From JABAAW01 sp965216605 (GTDB taxonomy: Bacteria; Pseudomonadota; Alphaproteobacteria; JABAAW01): a stretch of DNA of 64,000 nucleotides. The notes beneath the pieces are model-generated. The model was given only the letters and a program-made list of their open reading frames with translations, ran no database searches and had not been told where the DNA came from. Below are positions 35,696 through 45,700 of this stretch, piece after piece (positions within the stretch are counted from its first letter, which is position 1; every line of letters starts with the position of its first letter). Position numbers and translations under genes: made by a program. The stretch covers positions 1,550,001 through 1,614,000 of the forward strand of contig CBDCGG010000002.1 of assembly GCA_965216605.1 (NCBI GenBank), written 5' to 3'.

Positions 35696-36955
35696 CTATC
35701 GCTTGACATCGACCGCCGTGCGCGTCAAGTCGTTGACCGTTTGCAGCGTCAAGGATGCCAAATTATAGGCACTCTGCGTCTCGATCATACGGGCAAACTC
35801 CTCGCCCAAGGTCACCGTCGAGGATTCCAACTGCCCCGAAAAAACACGCGCTCGACGTGTCTCCAACAAATCATAGTAGGTCACATCTCCGCTCCCCTCG
35901 GTCGGACGAAATCTTGTTCCATCCTCGGCGTTGAACGAATCGGGGTTCACCAAGTCGGCAATCGCTATCTGCGCAATCGCACGCCGATCGCCATTAGAAA
36001 AAGAACCCTCGATCAAGCCGTGCTCCGAAATGCTCCACTCGTCCAGCAAGCCGCCCACAACGCCATCGACAGAAGCGCTAACAACCTGCCCTCCGCCGCC
36101 ATATGAACGCACAGTCGCCAAGTCCACACGAACATTGATTCCGCCTCCCAAACCCTCCCCTTGCAAGACAAGAACCTCATCCTCAACAAGGGTATCGCCA
36201 ACTCCTTCCAACGAGGCTAATCGACCCTCGTCGTCGAAACGAAGGATCGCCTCGTTCAGCACGACATTTCCCTCCGAGCGCGTCGCACGTAGCAGCCAAG
36301 CATTCGCCTCCCCCTCAAGCGCGCTGTAACGAAACAAGACCGTGTTCTCTTCCCCGCCTCCGTCGATAACAGCCAGCTTATGCTCTAGGTCTCGCACCTG
36401 CTGAAAGCCGTCATTTACATCCAAAACAACATCCACCAAGCCCTCGTTCGAAGGCGAGCCTTGAACTGAGAGCGTCTCCGACAAAAGGATTCGATCTAGG
36501 GTGGCATCCGACTTGGTCGGAAATGCGAAGGCATCGTTGACGCTCCACCCCAACACATAGTTTCCAAACGCATCGCCCAAAAAGTTGTTCGCTCCCACAG
36601 GCGCGGCATCGTCGAACAAGGGCTCAAAGCTGCCGTTGCGCGTGTAGGTCACATCTCCCGCAGCATTTTGCAAGGTGAAAAAGCCCTCGCCTTGGATCGC
36701 CAAGTCCAACCTGCGCCCCGTCACGATGGGAGTGCCTTGACGCGAAAGATCGGAACGCTCGTAAGTCTGCAGCCCGTGTCGACCGCGCAGTTTTGTCTCG
36801 ACGCTTTGTGCCTCCGCCAACAAAGGGCGGAACTGCGAGATGCTACCCTTACTGCCGGGCGTGTTCACATTGGCGATGTTGTGCGATATCACCGCCATCG
36901 AATCCGAGTGCGCAGCGACAGCTGCTGAAGGCAAGGCGAAAAGAGATAAAACCAT
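35696..36955 (-). CDS. flgE: Flagellar hook protein FlgE-like
   Basis: The ATG at 36955 has GGAGG 7 nt upstream and gives 419 residues; the longer frame to 37045 is unlikely. The N-terminus (ALPSAAVAAHSDSMAVISHNIANVNTPGSK) and the C-terminus (EFARMIETQSAYNLASLTLQTVNDLTRT) are the paired coiled-coil ends of flagellar rod/hook proteins. LDLAIQGEGFFTLQ and TYTRNGSF are the usual FlgE/FlgG core motifs. The length fits a hook protein better than rod proteins (about 260). It builds the hook between basal body and filament. No other flagellar gene is present in the window, so it is isolated from the usual flg operon. Confidence 0.88.
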   Translation of the reverse strand: MVLSLFALPSAAVAAHSDSMAVISHNIANVNTPGSKGSISQFRPLLAEAQSVETKLRGRHGLQTYERSDLSRQGTPIVTGRRLDLAIQGEGFFTLQNAAGDVTYTRNGSFEPLFDDAAPVGANNFLGDAFGNYVLGWSVNDAFAFPTKSDATLDRILLSETLSVQGSPSNEGLVDVVLDVNDGFQQVRDLEHKLAVIDGGGEENTVLFRYSALEGEANAWLLRATRSEGNVVLNEAILRFDDEGRLASLEGVGDTLVEDEVLVLQGEGLGGGINVRVDLATVRSYGGGGQVVSASVDGVVGGLLDEWSISEHGLIEGSFSNGDRRAIAQIAIADLVNPDSFNAEDGTRFRPTEGSGDVTYYDLLETRRARVFSGQLESSTVTLGEEFARMIETQSAYNLASLTLQTVNDLTRTAVDVKR

Positions 36956-37072
36956 ATAAAATCCTCCGAAACTTTCTTGCGAAATTTTCTTGCAACTCCC
37001 CCTATGTTGCTCCTGTAATGCTATGGTATGCAAGAACGATGCCATCCGCGCCTCCTAGTCCCATGCTCATAC

Positions 37073-37108
37073 CCTTGCCCATATCCTTGCCCATATCCTT
37101 GCCCATTT
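37073..37108. repeat. 12-nt tandem repeat upstream of ctaA
   Basis: Three units of ccttgcccatat (the third with one change), preceded by a weaker partial unit. They lie 17 nt before the ctaA ATG, in the region expected to hold its leader. Confidence 0.7.
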
Positions 37109-37124
37109 TCTTTTTCTATTTCCC

Positions 37125-38126
37125 ATGCGCGTAGTATCTTTCTGTGGCTTTCTTGTTTTTGTAGCTTTTTTGTTGCTCGCGCTGATGGCGCTCGGCGCGG
37201 CGACACGTCTTACCGACTCAGGGCTTTCGATGACGACTTGGCAACCGCTCGGCGAGTTGCCTCCTCTCGACTTGCAAGCGTGGCAGCAGACCTTCCGCCA
37301 CTACCAGCAATCGCCTGAGGGACAGAGCGTCAACCGAGGCATCTCGCTCGAAGAATTCCAACGCATCTATTGGTGGGAATGGGCGCATCGTTCGCTCGCG
37401 AGGGGGATTGCTCTTTTATTGCTCGGATTGCTATTGTTGCAAGTTTTGCTCAAGAATAGAGACCGCGCTCTTTTTCTGTGTTCGCTGCTGGTACTTGTAG
37501 CTTTGCAGGGATTTTTGGGCTGGGGGATGGTAAAAAGCGGCTTGAGAGAAGTTGCGCGCGTCTCGCCTTATTTTCTGGCGGCGCATCTTTTATTGGCGCT
37601 GCTGCTGCTACTGGCGGTGATGCGGAGGCTGTTTCACGAGCAGTTTTGGCAACCAAGGATTTTTGTCTCGCGCCCTGTTCGAGTGGCAGTTTTTTCAGTC
37701 GCGCTGCTTTCGGGGTTGACCTTTCTTATGGGAGGGTTTGTTGCGGGCTTGAAGGCGGGATTGCTTCACAACGATTGGCCTTTGATGTCGGGCAGTTTTA
37801 TTCCTTCGGATTACGCTCTTTTGCATCCTTGGTGGAGGAATGCCTTAGAAAATCCGAGCGCGGTTCAGTTTGAGCATCGTTTTTTAGCGTTGCTTTTGTT
37901 GTTGGGTTGCGTTGGATTGTTTTGGAAGTTTTGGCGGAGTCGTGTTCGTCTAGACGGGCATGTGAGGCTTCTTTTGTTTTTGCCGTTATTGCAGGTTTTT
38001 TTGGGAGGCTTGGTTTTACGGTTGCATGTTCCTGTTTTTTTGGGTGTTGTGCATCATATTCTGGGAGTTTGTCTTGTGGTCTCTTTGTTTGTGTTGAGCT
38101 GGCGTCTGGAGTCAGATGGGGGTTGA
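37125..38126 (+). CDS. ctaA: Heme A synthase
   Basis: The 333-residue membrane protein has eight predicted segments. It oxidises the C8 methyl of heme O to give heme A for cytochrome c oxidase. Expected heme-ligand His residues are present in each half: WWEWAHRSLAR (His88) and HLLLALLLL in the first, QFEHRFLALLL and VVHHILG in the second. The motif TRLTDSGLSMTTWQPLGELPP near 28-48 is typical of the alphaproteobacterial CtaA/Cox15 type, which lacks the paired Cys of the Bacillus type. LHNDWPLMSGSFIPSD lies between the halves. It is divergent from flgE, and its stop overlaps a candidate tRNA promoter. Confidence 0.93.
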   Translation: MRVVSFCGFLVFVAFLLLALMALGAATRLTDSGLSMTTWQPLGELPPLDLQAWQQTFRHYQQSPEGQSVNRGISLEEFQRIYWWEWAHRSLARGIALLLLGLLLLQVLLKNRDRALFLCSLLVLVALQGFLGWGMVKSGLREVARVSPYFLAAHLLLALLLLLAVMRRLFHEQFWQPRIFVSRPVRVAVFSVALLSGLTFLMGGFVAGLKAGLLHNDWPLMSGSFIPSDYALLHPWWRNALENPSAVQFEHRFLALLLLLGCVGLFWKFWRSRVRLDGHVRLLLFLPLLQVFLGGLVLRLHVPVFLGVVHHILGVCLVVSLFVLSWRLESDGG

Positions 38127-38151
38127 CGAACAGGGAGGAGTGTTTTAGTGT
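38123..38151 (+). promoter_or_regulatory. Candidate promoter of tRNA-Glu
   Basis: TTGACG (38123-38128), 17-nt spacer, TAGTGT (38146-38151), 16 nt before the tRNA. The -10 box is weak. Confidence 0.4.
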
Positions 38152-38167
38152 GTTTTTGTCTGCTTTC

Positions 38168-38240
38168 GTCCCCATCGTCTAGAGGCCTAGGACACCGGCC
38201 TTTCACGCCGGCAACACGGGTTCGAATCCCGTTGGGGACG
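38168..38240 (+). tRNA. tRNA-Glu (anticodon TTC)
   Basis: The 73-nt gene folds as a full cloverleaf. The acceptor arms GTCCCCA and TGGGGAC pair completely and the discriminator is G. The anticodon stem CCGGC/GCCGG holds the loop with TTC, and the T arm CGGGTTCGAATCCCG is standard. The sequence is very close to the well-known enterobacterial tRNA-Glu. CCA is not encoded. The downstream region contains a mobile-element remnant. Confidence 0.97.
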
Positions 38241-38513
38241 CGCATACACCTAACAGAGCAAAAAGTCAGGGTTGTTGTCAGGGGGACTTAAGGATGCGAA
38301 TTTGGAACACCAACTTGCGAAAAAGGACTTAACTTTGCGAGAAATTATCGCTAACCCCTTGAAAAATAACGATAGTGAAAAATTAATCGATTCTCTGTTT
38401 TTGCAACATCCGTTTTCGATTCTGCAATAATTCTCATCTTTATCTTCCAAAAAAGAAGACGAGGCGAAAAATCATCTCTCGACAGAGAGACAAAGAAAAA
38501 AATCGCAAAAAAG
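38241..38513. other. AT-rich region after tRNA-Glu
   Basis: No convincing gene. The two short minus-strand frames here are low-complexity and lack RBS sites. The base composition is more AT-rich than the neighbouring genes. No copy of the tRNA 3' end is seen, so no attachment-site duplication is evident. Confidence 0.4.
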
Positions 38514-38542
38514 TTGACATTCGCGTGTTTCTTTCGCATGAT
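38514..38542 (+). promoter_or_regulatory. Sigma-70 promoter of the 32-residue gene
   Basis: A perfect TTGACA (38514-38519), a 17-nt spacer and CATGAT (38537-38542), followed by an AT-rich leader and a strong RBS at 38573-38580. Confidence 0.6.
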
Positions 38543-38587
38543 GGGATATATCCTTTATCAACCCCTTATGTCAAGGAGGAAACGATT

Positions 38588-38686
38588 ATGACAAAAGGAA
38601 AAGGCGGGGGCAAAGGTGGAGGCGATAGCGCAGGCTACCCATCAACAACAGGAAACCCTTCCGGCGGCGGAAGAGACAACGACTAA
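38588..38686 (+). CDS. 32-residue Gly/Lys-rich micro-protein
   Basis: The gene is complete in miniature: promoter at 38514-38542, RBS AAGGAGG seven to eight nt before the ATG, a 32-codon frame ending in TAA, and two hairpins after it. The N-terminal half is Lys/Gly-rich (TKGKGGGKGGG) and the C-terminal half reads YPSTTGNPSGGGRDND. It has no signal peptide, Cys or hydrophobic segment, so it is probably soluble and disordered, perhaps nucleic-acid-binding. I do not recognise a function. The transcript could also act as a small RNA. It lies between tRNA-Glu and a TniB-like fragment. Confidence 0.65.
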   Translation: MTKGKGGGKGGGDSAGYPSTTGNPSGGGRDND

Positions 38687-38691
38687 CAAGG

Positions 38692-38764
38692 CGAGAGACG
38701 GTGTCTCTCGGCTTATTCGAAGAAGGCTCGCTCTCCGTCAAGGAGACGAGCCTTCTTTACTTTT
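38692..38764 (+). terminator. Double hairpin with terminator after the micro-gene
   Basis: A first hairpin has perfect 8-bp arms (cgagagac / gtctctcg, 38692-38710). A second has arms aagaaggctcg-c-tctcc and ggaga-cgagccttctt (38720-38757) around a 5-nt loop, with T-rich sequence after it. Confidence 0.75.
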
Positions 38765-38788
38765 AGCCACGAGCAGGGCTTATCCGTT

Positions 38789-39259
38789 TCAGATTCTGTA
38801 GGGATTTTTCTTTTCTTTGGAAAAAGCGGTGTTCAGAGGAGGCATAAAGGGGATTTTCCTCAACGTCTCAAGCGTGATATGTTCTGAACCAGTCCGAATC
38901 GCATGCTCAACTGCTAGGGACATGAAATCCGTCCCATGCCCCACAAGACCGTTCGTGCGACTGTGGATTTTCTCCACCAGCTGATCGTCCTTGAAGTCAG
39001 CGTCAATAATGCCTCGAAAGTAACGAGAGCCTCGAAATTTTGCGATCTTGTATCTTGAAAAAAATCCCTGAAATCGTCGTCGAGGCAGAAAGGGCAAAAA
39101 ACAAAAATCGTCATTTTGGCGGAGAAAATGCTCCGTTTTGCGCTCTACTAGAGAGGGAAGCGAGATGAAAAAAGGACGCGAATCGATCTTTGCTTTCTGC
39201 GTTTGATGAACGATGGCTATTTTTCGGGGGAAAACGCAATGTGCGCCAAGAGGAGACAA
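38789..39259 (-). pseudogene. Fragment of a TniB/TnsC-like transposition ATPase
   Basis: The frame gives at most 156 residues with no good start. The C-terminal 70 residues look like the end of a TniB-type AAA+ ATPase: LVEKIHSRTNGLVGHGTDFM, then a helix LAVEHAIRTGSEHITLETL, the usual winged-helix-like finish of these target-selection ATPases. The Walker A and B part is missing, and the N-terminal half of the frame is not recognisable, so the gene appears truncated and decayed. No transposase or TniQ gene is nearby. A generic AAA+ protein fragment is the alternative. Confidence 0.4.
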
Positions 39260-39396
39260 TTGACAGGAAGGCTCGCTCTCCGTCCAAAGGTGCTCACTGG
39301 AGACGCGCTCAAAAGGAAGTGCGGCTTGCCGAGGGGGAGGAGGCTTTGTGCTTCCTCAATATTTGCCTTTCCTCAAGCTAGGCTCAAGGCTGGAAC
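39260..39396. other. Short region downstream of the giant RTX gene
   Basis: It contains an 18-nt copy (39267-39284) of part of the micro-gene terminator (38722-38739), and a small hairpin gaggaggc/gcttcctc at 39337-39357. No T-run follows on the minus strand, so termination of the RTX transcript here is uncertain. Confidence 0.35.
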
Positions 39397-39731
39397 TCAA
39401 AGGGTGTGCCAGAATTCGTTCGCGTCTGCCACTTCGGTAAAGTTGTTCCCGCTACCGTATTCGATGTTGATCGTAAATGCCGAGTTGCCCGTTCCTGTTC
39501 CGGCATTGCTGTCGTAGGCATTGACGATCGTTATTTTGTCATCGATACCATCGGCGGCGTCCTTGTCTATGGTGATTTCAAGATTGTTACCGACTCTGGC
39601 AAAGTTCGATGTGTCGGCGAAATCCTCAGCTGTGTAAGAAGCCCCATCGAAGCGCAAGGTCATAACTTCTGACGCTGTATCGACGACCGTGTCTGTGCCG
39701 CTGCCGACAGAAAAGACATAGGTATCTACCC
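39397..39731 (-). other. Conserved C-terminal domain of RTX 1 (putative type I secretion signal)
   Basis: The last 110 residues (from YVFSVGSGTDTVVD to ANEFWHTL) are almost the same as those of RTX 2 at 56025-56360, also at DNA level. This is the only part of both proteins expected to be read by a type I secretion apparatus. Confidence 0.6.
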
Positions 39732-42700
39732 CTGCGCCACCTACAACCCTGTCTGCACCTGCTCCACCTTCCAAGATGTCGTTACCATCGCCGCCGAAGA
39801 GCCTATCTGCTCCAACCCCGCCTGTAAGCGTGTCGTTACCATCGCCGCCGATAAGCAGGTCGTTACCCGCACCGCCTGTAAGCATGTCGTTGCCCGCATA
39901 ACCGCGGAGATCGTCGTTGCCTCCATCGCCTACGAAGATATCGTCCCCTTCCAAGCCGAGCATCAGGTCTGCCTTGTCGTCGGCAGCTGCCTCGATCGTG
40001 CCGCCTGCGGCTACCGCCAACGAAAGTCTCCCCAAGTCCGTGTTCTCAGAACCGTATTGTATGCTGAAATTACCATCGGCATAGTTCTCAATCGTAACAG
40101 AGTTTTCGCCGAACGTGATCTGCACATTCTCGTTATTCAAGCCCACACGCAAGAAACTGAGATCGCCGAAACCCGTCGCCTGCCTGAATTGCAGATTGCC
40201 GCCGTCCGTATCGCCCTGAATAGTGTCCTCGCCAAAGCTACCCGCAAAGATATAATTGTCCGTGCCTGATCCTCCTTGCAGAAAGTCGTTGCCCAAGCCG
40301 CCAACGAGGATGTCTGCGCCATCACCACCGTTGAGCGTATCAACGCCATCGCCACCGACAAGCCTGTCATCGCCCCCGTTGCCTTTCAGAGTGTTGTCTG
40401 CCGTATCGCCTATAAGCGCGTCTTTGTGTGCCGAGCCCTCAAGGTTTTCGATACCAACAAGAATATCGCCTTCAGCATCGCTGCCAGAAGCACTGCCACT
40501 CAACAAATTGACGACAACGCCATTCGCTGCTCCTGCGTAGCTGGCGGTGTCTACTCCCGCGCCGCCGAAGAGCCTGTCGTTACCCCCACCACCGACAAGC
40601 GTATCATCGCCATCGCGTCCGACAAGAACATTGGCTTCCGCGTTGCCTGTAAGCGTATCTTTGTAGTCCGAGCCTACAAGGTTCTCGATATCAAAAAGAA
40701 CATCGCCCTCGGCATGCTCTCCCGTATTCGTAGCACCCGCAACTAGACTGACCTTAACGCCTTCTCCGTTAGTATCCTCGTCCCCCGAACTCGCGTAGCT
40801 CGCGGTGTCTAGCCCATCGCCTCCTTCCAGCCTGTCTGCGCCCGCACCACCTTCCAGCCTGTTGGCTTCCGCGTTGCCTGTAAGCGTGTCTCCGAACGCC
40901 GAGCCGCGAAGGTTTTCGATACCAGCAAAAGTGTCGCCCACGACATGCTCTCCTGTGTTAGTAGCACCCGCAACTAGACTGACAGTAACACCTACCCCAT
41001 TTGCGCCCTCTGTCGCGCGCTCGTAGCTTGCGGTGTCTGTGCCCACACCCCCAACGAACCTGTCTGCGCCCGCACCACCTTCCAAGATGTCGTCGCCCGC
41101 GCCGCCGAAGAGCCTGTCATCGCCCGCACCACCTTCCAAGATGTCGTTACCCGCGCCGCCGAAGAGCCTGTCATCACCCGCGAGACCTTTCAGGGTGTTG
41201 TCTGCCGTGTCGCCTGTAAGCGTGTCTTTGTGTGCCGAGCCCTCAAGGTTTTCTATACCAACAAGAATATCACCTTCAGCATCGTTGCCTGTAGCACTGC
41301 CTGCTAACAAATTGACGACAACGCCTGCCCCATCTGTGTCACCCGCTGAGCCCGCGTAGCTGGCGGTGTCCGAGCCCTCGCCACCTACAACCCTGTCTGC
41401 GCCTGCTCCACCTTCCAAGATGTCGTTACCCGCGCCGCCGACGAGCCTATCATCGCCAACCCCGCCTGTAAGCGCGTCGTTACCCGCGCTGCCGAATAGC
41501 CTATCATCGCCAACCCCGCCTGTAAGCGTGTCGTTACCATCGCCGCCGATGAGCAGGTCGTTACCCGCACCGCCTGTAAGGATATCGTTGCCCGCATAGC
41601 CGTAGAGATGATCAGCACCTTCCTTACCATCAAGGGTATCCACCTCTGCCGAACCGACTATCAGGTCTGCCTTGTCATCGGCAGCTGCTTCGAGCGTGCC
41701 GCCTGCGGCTAACGCCGACGAAAGCCTCCCCAACTCCGTATTTCCAGAACCATATTGTATGCTGAATTTACCATCGGCATAGTTCTCAATCGTAACAGAG
41801 TTTTCGCCGAACGTGATCTGCACATTCTCGTTATTCGAGCCCACACGCAAGAAAATAAGATCGCCTAACTCTGCCGCCTGCCTGAATTGCAGATTGCCGC
41901 CATCCGTATCGCCCTGAATAGTGTCCTCGCCAAAACTACCCGCAAAGACATAGATGTCCGTGCCTGCTCCTCCTTGCAGGAAGTCGTTGCCCAAGCCGCC
42001 AACGAGGATGTCTGCTCCATCACCACCGTTGAGCGTATCAACGCCATCACCACCGACAAGCCTGTCATCGCCCGCGTTGCCTTTCAGAGTGTTGTCTGCC
42101 GTATCGCCTATAAGCGCGTCTTTGTGTGCCGAGCCCTCAAGGTTTTCGATACCAACAAGAATATCACCTTCAGCATCGCTGCCAGAAGCGCTGCCACTAA
42201 ACAAATTGACGACAACACCATTCGCTGCTCCTGCGTAGCTGGCGGTGTCTACTCCCGCGCCGCCAACGAGCCTGTCGTTACCCCCGCCACCGACAAGCGT
42301 ATCATCGCCATCGCGTCCGACAAGAACATTGGCTTCCGCGTTGCCTGTAAGCGTATCTTTGTAGTCTGATCCTACAAGGTTCTCGATATCAAAAAGAACA
42401 TCGCCCTCGGCATGCTCTCCTGTGTTCGCAGCACCCGCAACTAGACTGACCTTAACGCCTTCTCCATTAGTATCCTCGTCCCCCGAACTCGCGTAGCTCG
42501 CGGTGTCTAGCCCATCGCCTCCTTCCAGCCTGTCTGCGCCCGCACCACCTTCCAGCCTGTTGGCTTCCGCGTTGCCTGTAAGCGTGTCTATGAACGCCGA
42601 GCCGCGAAGGTTTTCGATACCAACAAAAGTATCCCCTTCGGCATGCTCGCCTGAACCCGTGCCAGCATGCAAGTTGACCGTAACGCCGAATCCGTCCCCG

Positions 42701-45700
42701 CTCGCATCCCCTGAACCCTCGTAGCTTGCGGTGTCTGTACCCACACCCCCAACGAGCCTGTCTGCGCCCGCACCACCTTCCAAGATGTCGTCGCCCACAC
42801 CCCCAACGAGCCTGTCTGCGCCCGCACCACCTTCCAAGATGTCGTCGCCCGCGCCGCCGAAGAGCCTGTCATCGCCCGCGTTGCCTTTCAGGGTGTTGGC
42901 TACTGTGTCGCCTATAAGCGTGTCTTTGTGTGCCGAGCCCTCAAGGTTTTCTATACCAACAAGAATATCACCTTCAGCATCGTTGCCAGTAACACTGCTA
43001 GTCAACAAATTGACGACAACGCCTGCCCCATCTGTGTCACCCGCTGAGCCCGCGTAGCTTGCCGTGTCTAGCCCCTCGCCACCTACAATCCTGTCTGCGC
43101 TTGCTCCACCTTCCAAGATGTCGTTACCATCGCCGCCGAAGAGTCTATCTGCTCCAACCCCGCCTGTAAGCGTGTCTATACCATCGCCGCCGATAAGCAG
43201 GTCGTTGCCCGCACCGCCTGTAAGCATGTCGTTGCCCGCATAACCGCGGAGATCATCGTTGCCTCCATAGCCTACGAAGATGTCGTCCCCTTCCAAACCG
43301 AGCATCAGGTCTGCCTTGTCATCGGCAGGTGCTTCGATCGTGCCGCCTGCGGCTAACGCCAACGAAAGCCTCCCCAAGTCCGTGTTCTCAGAACCATATT
43401 GTATGCTGAATTTACCATCGGCATAGTTCTCAATCGTAACAGAGTTCGCGCCAGAGTTTGCACTTTGCACGATCTTCATATTCGAACCAACACGCAAGAA
43501 ACTGAAATCGCCGAAACCCGTCGCCTGCTTGAATTGCAGATTGCCGCCGTCCGTATCGCCCTGAATAGTGTCCTCGCCAAAACTACCGGCAAAGATATAG
43601 GTGTCCGTGCCTGTTCCTCCCCGCAGGAAGTCGTTGCCCAAGCCGCCGACGAGCGTGTCTATGCCATCGCCGCCTATCAGTGTATCGATGCCTACACCGC
43701 CGACGAGCCTGTCTTCACCATCGCCGCCCTCAAGCGTGTCGTCACCCAAACCTCCAACGAGCAGGTCGTTACCCGCGAAACCTTTCAGCGTATCGTCACC
43801 CGCCAAGCCATACATCAAGTCTGCTTCGCCAGTGCCGCGAACGAACGCATCGTCAGCATTCACGTCTTCGCTATTGTCATCGCCATCCGTGCCAACAGAC
43901 AACTTGCCCAAATCTATATTCTCAACACCATACTGCAGGCTGTAGCGACCATCGGCATAGGCAGCTTTCAGAATCTTCACAGTGCCGCCGCCGCCCGCGA
44001 CGAGCACATTGCCGCTACCGTCTGTCGAGAAAGTGAAATCACCTAGACCTGTCGCCTGCTTGAATTGCAGATTGCCACCGTCCATATCGACTGCGATCGT
44101 GTCGGTGCCATAACTACCCGCAAAGATATAGTTGTCTGCGCCATATCCTCCCTGCAGGAAGTCGTTGCCACCATTGCCGACGAGCGTGTCGCCGCCCGTA
44201 TCACCTATAAGCGTATCAACGCCTACGCCGCCGACAAGCCTGTCTGCGCCCGCGCCGCCCTCAAGCCTGTCGTTGCCCGCGCCGCCAACGAGGATGTCGT
44301 CGCCCCTATCACCTATAAGCGTATCAACGCCATCGCCGCCGACAAGCCTGTCGTTGCCTGACCCACCCTCAAGCCTGTCGTTGCCCGCGCCGCCGAAGAG
44401 CCTGTCATCGCCCGCGTTGCCTTTCAGGGTGTTGGCTGCCGTGTCGCCTATAAGCGTGTCTTTGTGTGCCGAGCCCTCAAGGTTCTCTATACCAACAAGA
44501 ACATCACCTTCAGCATCGTTGCCTGTAGCACTGCCTGCTAACAAATTGATGACAACGCCTGCCCCATCTGTGTCTGTTGAGCCCGCGTAGCTGGCGGTGT
44601 CTAATCCTGCGCCACCTACAACCCTGTCTGCGCCTGCTCCACCTTCCAAGATGTCGTTACCCGCACCGCCGATAAGCAGGTCGTTGCCCGCACCGCCTGT
44701 AAGCCTGTCGTTGCCCGCATAACCGCGGAGATCATCGTTGCCTCCATAGCCTACGAAGATATCGTCCCCTTCCAAACCGAGCATCAGGTCTGCCTTGTCG
44801 TCAGCAGGTGCTTCGATCGTGCCGCCTGCGGCTAACGCCAACGAAAGCCTCCCCAAGTCCGTGTTCTCAGAACCATATTGTATGCTGAATTTACCATCGG
44901 CATAGTTCTCAATCGTAACAGAGTTCGCACCTTGCACGATCTTCATATTCGAACCAACACGCGAGAAAATGAGATCGCCGAAACCCGTCGCCTGCTTGAA
45001 TTGCAGATTGCCGCCGTCCGTATCACCCTGAATAGTGTCCTCGCCAAAACTACCGGCAAAGATATAATTGTCCGTGCCTGTTCCCCCCCGCAGGAAGTCG
45101 TTGCCCAAGCCGCCGACGAGCGTGTCTATGCCATCGCCGCCTATCAGCGTATCGATGCCTACACCGCCGACGAGCCTGTCTTCACCATCGCCGCCCTCAA
45201 GCCTGTCGTCACCCAAACCTCCAACGAGCAAGTCGTTACCCGCGAGACCTTTCAGCGTATCGTCACCCGCCAAGCCATACATCAAGTCTGCTTCGCCAGT
45301 GCCGCGAACGAACGCATCGTCAGCATTCGCGTCTTCGTTATTGTCATTGCCATCCGTGCCAACAGACAATTTGCCCAAATCTATATTCTCAACACCATAC
45401 TGTAGGCTGTAGCGACCATCGGCATAGGTAGCTTTCAGAATCTTCACCGTGCCGCCGCCGCCCGCTACGAGCACATTGCCGCTACCGTCTGTCGATAAAG
45501 TGAAATCACCAAGACCTGTCGCCTGCTTGAATTGCAGATTGCCACCGTCCGTATCGACTGCGATCGTGTCGGTGCCATAACTACCCACAAAGATATAGTT
45601 GTCTGTGCCATCTCCTCCCTGCAAGAAGTCGTCGCCCAAGCCACCAACGAGCGTGTCTACGCCATCGCCACCTGTCAGCGTATCAACGCCTACGCCGCCG

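Noticed and set aside
38168..38513. tRNA-Glu as attachment site of an integrated element
   Set aside because: I found no repeated tRNA 3' end downstream and no integrase gene in the window.
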